From an uncultured Anaerotruncus sp. (GTDB lineage: Bacteria; Bacillota; Clostridia; Oscillospirales; Ruminococcaceae): 16,704 nt of DNA. Where the stretch lies: contig CAJUJI010000053.1 in NCBI GenBank assembly GCA_910586875.1, forward strand, positions 1-16,704, given 5' to 3'. The translations under genes and the position numbers were made by a program. Shown here in pieces: positions 1 through 8,339 of the stretch. The notes beneath the pieces are model-generated. The model was given only the letters and a program-made list of their open reading frames with translations, was not told where the DNA came from and ran no database searches. Positions within the stretch are counted from its first letter, which is position 1, and each line of letters opens with the position of its first letter.

Positions 1-1
1 C

Positions 2-169
2 GGCAAAACCACACCCTATGGGCTGACAAGCGTGTTGCCCGTTTTGCCGCTTACGCAGGAGGAACGGGATGAAATTCTCTGTGAGCTGTTGCGGATGGTC
101 CATGCAGGCGAGATACGCGACAGAAACAATATGATGCTGCATACGCTGGAACACCTGCTGGAACATTAG
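2..169 (+). CDS. C-terminal fragment of an unidentified protein (5' end outside window)
   Basis: An open frame runs from the left edge to a TAG at 167-169 and gives 55 residues. It ends in an acidic, Leu- and His-rich helical stretch (residues about 22-55). I do not recognise the family from this tail. It lies 39 nt before the TTG start of the next gene on the same strand, so it is probably the upstream member of the same operon. In actinobacterial operons that carry MoxR, DUF5682 and vWA genes, a SWIM zinc-finger gene often holds this position, but no zinc ligands are visible in this fragment, so that is only a positional suggestion. Confidence 0.6.
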   Translation, partial: GKTTPYGLTSVLPVLPLTQEERDEILCELLRMVHAGEIRDRNNMMLHTLEHLLEH

Positions 170-208
170 CGCTTCAGGCAACAACGAAAACGGAAGGCAG
201 GGATTTGC

Positions 209-2098
209 TTGATAACCCTTCTGCGCACCCTTCAAGACCGACTGCAAGCCGCTGTTTTTGGCGGGATACAGCTGCTTGCAGATGACTTTCGGCTCCATCG
301 TGCAGCCGAGCAACTAAAGGGAATTTGTGACACTGCACCTGTATTGGAACGGCTGAATGCGCTGGTGCAGCCGCTTTGCAAACCGGACTGCCCCGACAAA
401 CCCGCCCAGCTATTGGATGCGCTCGCTTTGGTAAATGCCATTCTTTGTACCCAGGCGGATTTCGCGGCCCCGGCGCCAACCGCACCTTTGCCGGTGCTCG
501 CCAGCGGACCGGCCCAGCCCTTTCCCGCCAGCCTGCTTGAACCGGTCCGCCAAGCGCTCTCCCAACGCGGCAGCAGACGCCTTGCGTTGGTCGAAAAGGC
601 GTCTCATCAATCCCCCGAGCTGCTGTGTGACTTCCGGCTCAGGCAATCTATTTTGCACGCGCTGGCAGACCCTGCCTTGCACAGCCTGGCGCAGCAGGCA
701 CTTTTACAGACGTATCATGCGCCCCTGCTGCTCAAGCGCGGCTTTGACCCCAAAGGGAAAGCAGAGATGGTACATCGTATAGACCTCATCGGACAGCTTG
801 CGGGCGCAGCGGAAAATCAGTTTTATCTCAGCTTGTTAAAAGGCGCGTCCGCACAGGTGCGCGATATGGCCTTGCGGCAATTGCGCTTTGACCCGCAGAA
901 TACCGAGCTGCTGTTACAGCTTGCCAAAAAGCACACCGGCAAGGCGCTTATCAGCATCTACTATGCGCTTTCGTTCATCGGAACCGCCCAGGCGCGCGCC
1001 TACCTGTTGAACCTGGCCCGCTATGAGCCAGAAACAGCCCTGCCATTTTTAACGCCGGATTGCTCGGACGAAAGCTCCGACCAAATTGCTGCGCAGATGG
1101 AGGAGCTGCTTTCGCGGCTGCTGCATGGTGATTGGCAACCTTGTCAGATACCGGCCGGCTATGGGAAAAACGCGTGGAGCAGCTCCGAGCTACAGTACCG
1201 CGTTCCACTCGAGCTGTGCAACCAGGCAAGCTTGCTGTTTGCCGCCGCCTTTCACAAATCCTCGCCGCGGATGTTGGAGACGCTCTCCCACTATGCCACC
1301 CATTCACAAGAATTATTCCGGCTGATCAACGACAATAACTACCATCCAATTTTGTTTTCCGAGCTGGACCGGTCGCTCTGTCTCTGCCGTCCCTGCAAGG
1401 AACGCAGCTTTCATCTGCAATGGCTGGATTATCAGCCAATTGTTCAGTGCAACTACCTGTTGATTGCCGGGATGCTCGCCCATCCGCAGGGGCGGTTTCT
1501 CGAGATGACCAACACCCTTTACGAGCGGCATGGGGTGTTATTTCTTGCGGCGCAGTTTGCCGCACTGCTGCTGACCGACCCGATGCACGCATTTGACCGG
1601 TTACAGCCGCTTTTTGAGGATGTGAGGGCACAGCAGATGATCCTGTTGACCGCCTGGCTGATCGGCTATGGAGACACCCGCCTGCCCTCCAGCCCAGGGC
1701 TGGAGGGCACCGAAGGGCAATATTTTCTGACCATTACAGCCGATTTAATCCCTGGTTTTGAGCGGCGGCGGTACGCGCGGTGTATCGGCAAACGGTTTGA
1801 CATCCGCTGGCTGAAGGAATTTTTAGCCCACTACAAAGAACGCTGGTCCGATCTGTATTGCGGCAATCAGGCCACACACTTTTTTACCCATATTGTCAAT
1901 CCGGACGATGCAGAAAGTCTTGAGCTGCTGCGGGAATTCAACCGCAAACAGGCGGTTGCAGCCCAGGGCACCTGCCCCTGGTTTGGATATCTGCTATGCG
2001 GCGGGGATCATCCCGCACTGCAAGCAAAATATCCGATCTTAAAAAAATATCCGCAGGTATTAAAGACCCTGTGGCCGAACTTTTGCCATGTATGCTGA
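209..2098 (+). CDS. Large helical-repeat (HEAT-like) protein of the MoxR/DUF5682/vWA operon
   Basis: The protein has 629 residues and is almost entirely predicted alpha-helix. Residues about 110-270 read as successive paired amphipathic helices typical of HEAT-like repeats, with Leu/Ala-rich segments and repeated RDMALRQL-type helices. I see no catalytic motif, signal peptide or membrane segment. Cysteines cluster near residues 387-392 (CLCRPC) and at the C-terminus, without a clear zinc-finger pattern. The start is a TTG at 209, preceded by a purine-rich GGCAGGGA; an internal start cannot be excluded. It precedes the MoxR ATPase by 83 nt. The slot matches that of DUF5691-type proteins in related operons, but I could not confirm homology. 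A scaffold or substrate-adaptor role for the ATPase is inferred only from fold and context. Confidence 0.75.
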   Translation: MITLLRTLQDRLQAAVFGGIQLLADDFRLHRAAEQLKGICDTAPVLERLNALVQPLCKPDCPDKPAQLLDALALVNAILCTQADFAAPAPTAPLPVLASGPAQPFPASLLEPVRQALSQRGSRRLALVEKASHQSPELLCDFRLRQSILHALADPALHSLAQQALLQTYHAPLLLKRGFDPKGKAEMVHRIDLIGQLAGAAENQFYLSLLKGASAQVRDMALRQLRFDPQNTELLLQLAKKHTGKALISIYYALSFIGTAQARAYLLNLARYEPETALPFLTPDCSDESSDQIAAQMEELLSRLLHGDWQPCQIPAGYGKNAWSSSELQYRVPLELCNQASLLFAAAFHKSSPRMLETLSHYATHSQELFRLINDNNYHPILFSELDRSLCLCRPCKERSFHLQWLDYQPIVQCNYLLIAGMLAHPQGRFLEMTNTLYERHGVLFLAAQFAALLLTDPMHAFDRLQPLFEDVRAQQMILLTAWLIGYGDTRLPSSPGLEGTEGQYFLTITADLIPGFERRRYARCIGKRFDIRWLKEFLAHYKERWSDLYCGNQATHFFTHIVNPDDAESLELLREFNRKQAVAAQGTCPWFGYLLCGGDHPALQAKYPILKKYPQVLKTLWPNFCHVC

Positions 2099-2101
2099 TG
2101 C

Positions 2102-2144
2102 GGCCCTTTGCCCCGCCGTCCTTAGCGGGTAACCCAAAGGCGCC
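2102..2144 (+). other. Intercistronic hairpin between the helical-repeat gene and the MoxR gene
   Basis: A nested inverted repeat fills half of the 83-nt gap. GGC at 2102-2104 and CCTTTG at 2105-2110 pair with CAAAGG at 2135-2140 and GCC at 2142-2144. CCCGC at 2112-2116 pairs with GCGGG at 2125-2129. No T-run follows, so it is not a typical Rho-independent terminator. It could stabilise or partially attenuate the downstream mRNA. Confidence 0.4.
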
Positions 2145-2181
2145 AGCCACACAGCCTGATAAAAATTAGAAAGGATGCTAT

Positions 2182-3276
2182 ATGATGAGCCAAACCACCG
2201 AATTCCAACGCCTCCCTGCGGAGGAGCTTTACCAAACCGAACTGGATGCGCTTGTCAGCGCCGAGCGCGACCCCATCCCCGCTGGTTGGCGGATGTCTCC
2301 GCGTTCGGTGCTCACCTATATCACCGGCGGCAAGGTCAACGGTGTCGAAATCACCCCAAAATATATGGGCAACCGCCGGTTGGTCGAAATTGCGATTGCG
2401 ACGCTGGTCACCGACCGCGCGCTGCTGCTAATCGGCGAGCCTGGCACCGCCAAATCTTGGCTGTCCGAGCATCTCGCCGCGGCGATCAATGCCGACTCCA
2501 CCAAGGTGGTCCAGGGCACTGCGGGCACGACAGAGGAGCAGATCCGCTATTCCTGGAACTATGCGATGCTGATTGCACAGGGTCCCTCTCATGCGGCGAT
2601 GCTCAAGAGCCCCATCTACCGCGCGATGGAGACCGGCACCATCGCCCGCATAGAAGAAATTTCCCGCTGCGCCTCCGAGGTGCAGGACGCGCTGATTTCC
2701 ATTCTGTCGGAAAAACGCCTGTCGGTGCCGGAGCTCGCTTATGAGCTGCCGGCAAAAAAAGGGTTCTCGATCATCGCCACCGCCAACACCCGCGACAAAG
2801 GGGTAAACGAGATGTCCGCCGCGCTCAAGCGCCGGTTTAATATTGTGGTGCTGCCCTCCCCCGCCGATCTGCAAACCGAGATGGACATTGTGCGCACCCG
2901 TGTTGCGCAGCTATCCACCAGTTTGGGACTGCAAACGCAGGAGCCCGCCGGGGAACTCGTAGAAAATATCGTGACCATCTTCCGCGAGCTGCGCAGCGGC
3001 ACAACCTTGGAGGGCAAGCAGAAACTGAAAACTACCAGCGGTGTGCTCTCCACCGCCGAGGCGATTTCTCTACTTGCCAACAGCATGGCGCTCGCAGCCA
3101 GCTTTGGCGATGGCACCATTGCCGACCGCGATTTGGCGGCAGCTTTACAGGGCGCAATCATCAAGGACGAGGAAAAGGACTCCATCGCCTGGAAGGAATA
3201 TCTGGAAAACGTGATGAAAAAGCGCGGCGCACGGCTGCGCGGGCTGTATCGGGAATGTAAGGAGCTGAACGAATAA
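2182..3276 (+). CDS. MoxR-type AAA+ ATPase
   Basis: This 364-residue AAA+ ATPase couples ATP hydrolysis to remodelling of partner proteins, usually together with a vWA protein such as the one encoded two genes downstream. Visible motifs are Walker A GEPGTAKS (residues 85-92, Lys91), a Walker B-like segment IARIEEIS (Glu158-Glu159), sensor 1 in ATANT (Asn202) and an arginine-finger pair in LKRRF (Arg217-Arg218). The Walker B reads EE where MoxR proteins usually have DE, a conservative change. The start is ATG 2182, a second ATG follows directly, and AAGGA lies 6 nt upstream. The stop codon overlaps the start of the DUF5682 gene in TAATG, implying translational coupling. It is probably cytoplasmic: no signal peptide or membrane segment is visible. 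Confidence 0.93.
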   Translation: MMSQTTEFQRLPAEELYQTELDALVSAERDPIPAGWRMSPRSVLTYITGGKVNGVEITPKYMGNRRLVEIAIATLVTDRALLLIGEPGTAKSWLSEHLAAAINADSTKVVQGTAGTTEEQIRYSWNYAMLIAQGPSHAAMLKSPIYRAMETGTIARIEEISRCASEVQDALISILSEKRLSVPELAYELPAKKGFSIIATANTRDKGVNEMSAALKRRFNIVVLPSPADLQTEMDIVRTRVAQLSTSLGLQTQEPAGELVENIVTIFRELRSGTTLEGKQKLKTTSGVLSTAEAISLLANSMALAASFGDGTIADRDLAAALQGAIIKDEEKDSIAWKEYLENVMKKRGARLRGLYRECKELNE

Positions 3277-5570
3277 TGCCAGTGCTATTTGGGGTGCGGC
3301 ATCTATCACCGAACGGTGCGCATCAGCTTGTGCGGCTGCTAAACGAGCGTCAGCCACAGCTCATACTGGTTGAGGGACCGTCCGATCTAAGCGGTTTGAT
3401 GCCTGACCTGTGCGATGAACGGACCGTCCCGCCGGTCGCAATGCTGGCATTCAGCAGCTCTGTCCCTGTGCGCAGCATCCTATATCCGCTTGCGGTTTAC
3501 TCCGCAGAATATCAAGCAATTTTATGGGCACACCGCAACCAGAAGGAATGCCGCTTTTGTGATCTGCCGTTTGAAACCTTCCTTGCATTTGCGGAAAACC
3601 ACGTGCAGCGCCAGCTGGCACAGCTGCAACAGGACGAGGAATCCTCCGGACAGCAAGCGGCTGAGGAAGAACAAAACACCACCTGCACCGTCTACCAAAA
3701 GCTGGCCGAGCAGACAGGCGAACACGACCAGGAAACCTACTGGGAACGCCGGTTTGAGCATAATACCCAACCGAACGCCTACCATCTGGGGGCGGCGGAA
3801 TATGGCCGCCAGCTGCGCGCCACGACCTTACATACCCGCTATGAAGCTGCTGAAAATCTGCTGCGAGAGGGCTACATGAAGCGTCAGATTGCCGATGCGC
3901 TTGCCAGCGGTATCCCCGACGATCAAATTGTCGTTGTAACCGGCGCTTACCACGTCGCAGGATTGGAAAGCTGCGCGCCGCTCACCGATGCAGAGTTGGC
4001 CGCGCTGCCCCGTTTAGAGGGACACGCCACCTTAATGCCCTATTCCTACTACCGTTTAACCTCACTGTCCGGCTACGGCGCAGGCAACAGCGCCCCCGCA
4101 TATTATGAACTGCTCTGGGACGCGCTGCAAGCGGGCGACCTGTCCGACACAGGGTATCGTTATCTAAGCTCGCTTGCCGCCAGACAGCGGGCGCGCGGGC
4201 TGCTCAGCTCCTCCGCCGAGGTGATCGAGGCGGTGCGGCTGGCGAACACCCTCGCACAGCTTCGCGGCTCCAAAACACCGGTTTTGCAGGATCTGCGGGA
4301 TGCCGCCACCGCCTGCTTAGGACAAGGGGCGTTGTCCACCCTTTCCCTCTCGCTGGCCGAGTTAGAGGTTGGCAGCCGCATCGGTACACTGCCGCCTGGG
4401 GTCAGCCAGACCTCCATCCAGCAGGATTTTTACCGCCAGCTCGAACAGCTCAAACTGGATTCCTACAAGTCGCTGGTGGAAAAAAAGCTGGAGCTGGATT
4501 TGCGGGAAAATTTGCGGGTAAAAAGCCGCAAATCCGCCTTTTTGGATTTGGAGCGCTCATTCTTTCTGCACCGGCTGCAAGTGCTCAAGGTCACATTCGG
4601 ACAAAAGCTGGAAACGCGCCAGGAGAAGGCCACCTGGGCGGAAAACTGGCAGCTGCGCTGGACGCCGGAGGCGGAAATCCAAATTGTAGAGGCAGCGCTC
4701 AAGGGGGAAACGGTCGAGCTGGCCGCCGCATTCTGCTTCAAAGAGCAATTGGAAGCGGTCCAATCCATCCGCGATGTGGCTGAAGTGCTGGAAAAAGCGT
4801 GCCTGTGCGGGATGCCGCAAACGGTCGGCTACGCCACCGGCCTGCTGCAAGGCATGATCACCGATGCGGATTCGATTACTGAAATTACAGCAACCGCATT
4901 CCGGCTTTCAAATGTAATCCGCTATGGTGATATCCGGCGGCTGGATGCTGCACCGCTGCTGCCCATTTTACAACAGCTATTTCTGCACGCCTGCCTGCTG
5001 CTGCCGGACTGCTGCGACTACAATCCCAAGGATGTGGATTTTGTGGTTATCGGTTCGATGAACCTGATGAATCTGGTTGCACTAAACCATGATTGTGTGG
5101 ATGAGCAGCGCTGGCTTTCGGTGCTGCGGGAGCTTTCCTCCCGTGACGACCTGAACACAAAAGCCTCTGGATTCGCAACCGCCATCCTGCTCGAGCGCGG
5201 ACAGATCGATTCCGAGCGGCTCTCTGTTGAGGTGCAGCGCCGTCTGTCGCCTGGTACCCCCGCCGACCTGGGCGCCGCGTGGTTTGAGGGGCTCGCGCTG
5301 AAAAACCGCTATGCACTGATCGCGCGGCTGGAGCTTTGGGAGCGGTTGAGCGATTACATCGACACCTTGGACGACAAAGAATTCAAACGTGCGCTGGTGT
5401 TTTTACGGCGGGCATTCGCCAACTTCTCCGCAAACGAGCGCACCGACATCGCAGAGAACCTGGGCGAAATTTGGGGGCTAAATCCGATGCAGGTGAGCGA
5501 GGTACTAAACGCCGCCCTAACCACCGAGGAACAGTCCGCATTGGAGGGATTTGACTTTGACGACTTCTGA
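3276..5570 (+). CDS. DUF5682-like protein (ChaN/TraB/EreA-like motif at the N-terminus)
   Basis: The protein has 764 residues. The N-terminus carries FGVRHLSPNG (His9) and then LILVEGPSD (Glu33). VVTGAYHVAGLE (His226) follows later. This GxRH ... EGP ... GAxH set is what I recall for DUF5682, a family related to the ChaN/TraB/erythromycin-esterase fold, where such His and Glu residues form a metal- or active-site pocket. The remaining roughly 500 residues are helical. There is a charged stretch near residues 375-440 and a Leu-rich C-terminal half. Its actual reaction is unknown. DUF5682 genes are commonly found between a MoxR ATPase and a vWA gene, exactly the order seen here. Translation starts inside the MoxR stop codon (TAATG). 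The C-terminal end overlaps the vWA start. Confidence 0.82.
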   Translation: MPVLFGVRHLSPNGAHQLVRLLNERQPQLILVEGPSDLSGLMPDLCDERTVPPVAMLAFSSSVPVRSILYPLAVYSAEYQAILWAHRNQKECRFCDLPFETFLAFAENHVQRQLAQLQQDEESSGQQAAEEEQNTTCTVYQKLAEQTGEHDQETYWERRFEHNTQPNAYHLGAAEYGRQLRATTLHTRYEAAENLLREGYMKRQIADALASGIPDDQIVVVTGAYHVAGLESCAPLTDAELAALPRLEGHATLMPYSYYRLTSLSGYGAGNSAPAYYELLWDALQAGDLSDTGYRYLSSLAARQRARGLLSSSAEVIEAVRLANTLAQLRGSKTPVLQDLRDAATACLGQGALSTLSLSLAELEVGSRIGTLPPGVSQTSIQQDFYRQLEQLKLDSYKSLVEKKLELDLRENLRVKSRKSAFLDLERSFFLHRLQVLKVTFGQKLETRQEKATWAENWQLRWTPEAEIQIVEAALKGETVELAAAFCFKEQLEAVQSIRDVAEVLEKACLCGMPQTVGYATGLLQGMITDADSITEITATAFRLSNVIRYGDIRRLDAAPLLPILQQLFLHACLLLPDCCDYNPKDVDFVVIGSMNLMNLVALNHDCVDEQRWLSVLRELSSRDDLNTKASGFATAILLERGQIDSERLSVEVQRRLSPGTPADLGAAWFEGLALKNRYALIARLELWERLSDYIDTLDDKEFKRALVFLRRAFANFSANERTDIAENLGEIWGLNPMQVSEVLNAALTTEEQSALEGFDFDDF

Positions 5571-6741
5571 TACAACAGCCACCTATCAAGCACAGAAGAT
5601 TGCGCGCTGGCGGCTGATCTTAGGCGCAGAAAGCCAAAAAAAATTGGAACAGCTGCCAGGCGGCTGCGCTCTGACGCCGGAGCAGCTGCTGATGGACCAG
5701 GCGCTTGAGACGATCTATCACCCTGATAACAACAATGGCAGCAGCGCCAGTGCCGGCCATGGGCTGTCCAACCCACAGGTTTCACGTTGGCTAGGGGATA
5801 TCCGTTCGCTGTTTGAGCGCGAGATTGTCACCATCCTGCAAAACGACGCGATTGAGCGCTGCGGGCTCAAGCAGCTGTTGCTGGAACCAGAAATGCTGCA
5901 AAATCTGGAGCCGGATATCGGGCTAGCTGCCACATTGCTTTCACTGCGTACACAGATTCCCGCCCGTTCAAAGGAGAGCGCACGCGCGTTCATTCGGAAG
6001 ATTGTGGACAGCATCAATCGGATGTTGGAGGACGACATCCGCCGTTCGGTGACCGCCGCGCTCAACCGTAGACAACATTCTCCGCTGCCCTGCGCCGCAG
6101 CACTCGACTATAAAATGACCATCGAGCGCAACCTGCGGCATTACAGCCCCACCTTGGGCACCATCGTTCCGGAGCGGGTTTACTTTTTCGAGCATGCAGC
6201 ACACATCAACCATTGGACGGTGATTGTTGATATCGACCAGAGCGGATCGATGGGGGAATCGGTTATTTATGCGTCGGTGATGTCCAGCATCCTGGCAAGC
6301 ATGAACGCCATCCGCACCCAGGTGGTGGCATTTGATACCGCTGTCACCGACCTGAGCGGCTATTGTGACGACCCTGTAGATCTATTGTATGGTATTCAGC
6401 TCGGTGGTGGCACCGATATTGAAAAATCCATCGCCTATTGCCAATCCTTGGTGGAAACACCTTCCCGCACGCTGCTTTTCTTAATCTCTGACTTGTACGA
6501 AGGCGGCAACCAGGCGGGACTTGTGCGCAGATTGGAGGAGCTAAAAGAGTCCGGTGTGACAATCATCAGCCTGCTAGCCCTTGCAGATGGCGGCAAACCC
6601 TATTATAATGAACATATTGCACAGCGTATAAGTGCAATGGGAATCCCCTGCTTTGCCTGTGTGCCTCAGCTGTTGCCGGAGCTCCTAGCCGCAGCACTCA
6701 AAGGGCACGACCTGCAAGCATTCACCCAAAAGAGACGTTGA
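5557..6741 (+). CDS. vWA domain protein (CoxE-like MoxR partner)
   Basis: This is a von Willebrand factor A protein of about 394 residues. A complete MIDAS is visible: DQSGS at residues 227-231, the Thr of GGGTD at 286 and the Asp of LISD at 312. These residues coordinate a divalent metal and bind ligands. The N-terminal 200 residues are helical and include a Gln- and Leu-rich segment. Proteins of this type pair with MoxR ATPases as substrate-recognition or metal-insertion partners. Two TTG codons can serve as start, at 5551 and 5557. I prefer 5557 because GGAGGG at 5543-5548 then lies 8 nt upstream rather than 2. Either choice overlaps the DUF5682 stop, so translation is probably coupled. 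No signal peptide or membrane segment is seen. Confidence 0.9.
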   Translation: MTTSDTTATYQAQKIARWRLILGAESQKKLEQLPGGCALTPEQLLMDQALETIYHPDNNNGSSASAGHGLSNPQVSRWLGDIRSLFEREIVTILQNDAIERCGLKQLLLEPEMLQNLEPDIGLAATLLSLRTQIPARSKESARAFIRKIVDSINRMLEDDIRRSVTAALNRRQHSPLPCAAALDYKMTIERNLRHYSPTLGTIVPERVYFFEHAAHINHWTVIVDIDQSGSMGESVIYASVMSSILASMNAIRTQVVAFDTAVTDLSGYCDDPVDLLYGIQLGGGTDIEKSIAYCQSLVETPSRTLLFLISDLYEGGNQAGLVRRLEELKESGVTIISLLALADGGKPYYNEHIAQRISAMGIPCFACVPQLLPELLAAALKGHDLQAFTQKRR

Positions 6742-6760
6742 CAAAAGGGAGATGACACAA

Positions 6761-7231
6761 ATGTTTCGCGCTATGAGAAGAGGTCAGCAACAGCTTTCTC
6801 CTGAACAGGTGCAAGCTATTCTGGAACGCAACACCCATGGTATCCTCGCAGTGAGTGGCGACGACGGCTATCCTTATGCAGTACCGCTCAGCTACGCCTA
6901 TATCGATGGAAAAATTTACTTTCACTGTGCGCTGAGCGGGCATAAGGTGGATGCGATCCGCCAGCAAGCAAAGGTATCATTCGCCGTTGTCGATGAGGAC
7001 ACGGTCGACAGCGCGCGCTATACCACCCATTACCGGAGTGTAATTGCATTTGGGCAGGCGATGGTTGTGGAGGACGAGCCTGAACGACAGAAGGCATTTG
7101 GGGCTTTGATTGAGAAATATTCACCCGATCAGCCTCCTGAGGCAAACGCCAAGGAGATGCAGCAGGCACCACATGCACTCATTGTGCGCGTTGAGATCAA
7201 ACATGTCACCGGTAAAGCGTCCCGCACATGA
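6761..7231 (+). CDS. Pyridoxamine 5'-phosphate oxidase family protein (NimA-like flavin-binding)
   Basis: This 156-residue split-barrel protein resembles the small FMN-binding oxidoreductases annotated as pyridoxamine 5'-phosphate oxidase family or nitroimidazole-resistance NimA-like. Supporting segments are the N-terminal MFRAMRRGQQQLS, the strand pair GILAVSGDDGYPYAVPLSY, IYFHCALSGHK (flavin phosphate contacts in the family) and the later SVIAFGQAMVV. The start at 6761 is chosen over the in-frame ATG at 6752. GGGAG at 6747-6751 is properly spaced for 6761 but abuts 6752, and family members usually begin MFR(K/A)MRR. It follows the vWA stop by 19 nt and may be co-transcribed. Its substrate is unknown and a link to the MoxR module is not implied by its family. 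Confidence 0.9.
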   Translation: MFRAMRRGQQQLSPEQVQAILERNTHGILAVSGDDGYPYAVPLSYAYIDGKIYFHCALSGHKVDAIRQQAKVSFAVVDEDTVDSARYTTHYRSVIAFGQAMVVEDEPERQKAFGALIEKYSPDQPPEANAKEMQQAPHALIVRVEIKHVTGKASRT

Positions 7232-7240
7232 TGTGCAGGG
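7221..7240 (+). terminator. Possible weak terminator hairpin at the end of the + strand operon
   Basis: GCACAT at 7224-7229 pairs perfectly with ATGTGC at 7231-7236. CCC at 7221-7223 can pair with GGG at 7238-7240 across a bulged A. The hairpin overlaps the stop codon of the flavin-binding gene. No clear T-run follows, so termination is uncertain. Confidence 0.35.
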
Positions 7241-7299
7241 CGTCTTAACAATTGGCAGGGCCCACCTGTGTAATTTAAACTGCCCTTCGGAATGAGGCA

Positions 7300-7560
7300 G
7301 ACGCTTACCCCCAAAGCAGGTAAGGAGAATTTTACTCGGTTAGGGGGTGGTCCATGGAGGGGGGACGCGCTGCTCCCCCGAACATGACTGCGAGCCGCAG
7401 CGAGCGTTTCGGAGCGCAACCGCCGCATAGCGGCGGCTCTTAGCGCGTAGATGTGCGCCGCGACGAGCGCGGGTGAGCCGTCAGGCGAGCAGCGAGGAGT
7501 TATAGGAGTTTCGGTCGGGCACCGAAACTCCTGCGCACCCTACTTGCATGAGCAAGAAAG
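7300..7560. repeat. GC-rich intergenic element with several inverted repeats
   Basis: The 337-nt gap between two convergent genes has no convincing coding frame. It contains a 6-bp hairpin (CTTACC 7304-7309 with GGTAAG 7319-7324) and CCGCCGC 7420-7426 with GCGGCGG 7430-7436. The outer GAGCCGC at 7392-7398 can pair alternatively with GCGGCTC at 7433-7439. There is a perfect 11-bp stem (7505-7515 with 7521-7531, loop CGGGC), and CTTGC 7543-7547 pairs with GCAAG 7552-7556. Between about 7390 and 7500 the word CGAGC recurs at irregular spacing. This density of palindromes fits a REP-like dispersed element or the remnant of a small mobile element. The 11-bp stem may also help terminate both flanking operons. 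Confidence 0.5.
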
Positions 7561-7568
7561 TGACAATA

Positions 7569-8321
7569 CTATCCAGTGAACGCACAAAGAAAAAAGGCAT
7601 CCAACGCCTCCCAGCCAACGCGAGAACTGGCTGGGAGTTTTTTGGCCTGTATTTCTAAATCGCTCAATTGTTCCCGCAAATAACCGTCAAGCGCCGGAAT
7701 CGCTGCAACCGTCCCCCGTTCACAAAGCTGCCGCTTTTGTGCAAGCAATTGCTCGACGACCGGCAACAATGCGCCAGGCAATAACGGCAGCAGCTCGGAA
7801 AACAGCACCGGAGGCGGCGTACGCTGCTGCAAAATCCACCGGCTGGCAAGCAGCGGCCGCAGCTGATAAAAATACTGCTTGATGCGCTGCTCTCCTTCCA
7901 TCTTTTCCCGCACAAGGTTATTGCGTGCCATACTCAGATAGTGATACACCCCCGCCTTGGGACAAAAATATTCCAAAGAGATGGTGCGCAGCTGGGCGAT
8001 GAGTGGTGCTTCCCGATAGATAATCGGGGAATGCAGCCACTCATACAAGGTGGGATTGGAGGCGTGCAGCAACCGCAACGCCTTTTGTAAATCCCATCCG
8101 TTTACATCCCAGATTGCATCAATGGGATATTCCAGCACATCCCGTGTTTTTTCCAGCCGCAGATAATATGACTGGGGCCGCAGGTACAAAAACCGCACAT
8201 CGTAATCGCTGTCTGGCGCATCAAACCCCCAGGCGCGGCTCCCAGACTCGACTGCATACAGAATCTGTACGGTTTGCTCTCGTTCGATTGCCGCAAGACG
8301 GCTGCAAATTTTCTGGTACAT
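7569..8321 (-). CDS. RlaP/YcgL-type nucleotidyltransferase (DNA polymerase beta superfamily)
   Basis: The protein has 250 residues. The N-terminal catalytic motif is GSRAWG (residues 27-32) followed by DSDYDVR (residues 37-43), giving the GS and the two metal-binding Asp39 and Asp41 of the polymerase-beta nucleotidyltransferase fold. The segment DVNGWDLQKALRLL further on is characteristic of the COG3541/RlaP family. Members add nucleotides to an unknown, probably RNA, substrate, and RlaP proteins are known from genomic association with RNA ligases. The start ATG at 8321 has GGAGGGG upstream. Only 18 nt separate it from the stop of the Ro-like gene, so the two are almost certainly one operon. 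That pairing suggests it processes RNA ends presented by the Ro-type particle, which is an inference. Confidence 0.85.
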   Translation of the reverse strand: MYQKICSRLAAIEREQTVQILYAVESGSRAWGFDAPDSDYDVRFLYLRPQSYYLRLEKTRDVLEYPIDAIWDVNGWDLQKALRLLHASNPTLYEWLHSPIIYREAPLIAQLRTISLEYFCPKAGVYHYLSMARNNLVREKMEGEQRIKQYFYQLRPLLASRWILQQRTPPPVLFSELLPLLPGALLPVVEQLLAQKRQLCERGTVAAIPALDGYLREQLSDLEIQAKKLPASSRVGWEALDAFFLCAFTG

Positions 8322-8339
8322 CGGGGCTCCCCTCCAAGC

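Noticed and set aside
7505..7531. The perfect 11-bp hairpin as a standard Rho-independent terminator
   Set aside because: No T-run follows on either strand. It is kept as part of the intergenic repeat, with only a possible role in termination.
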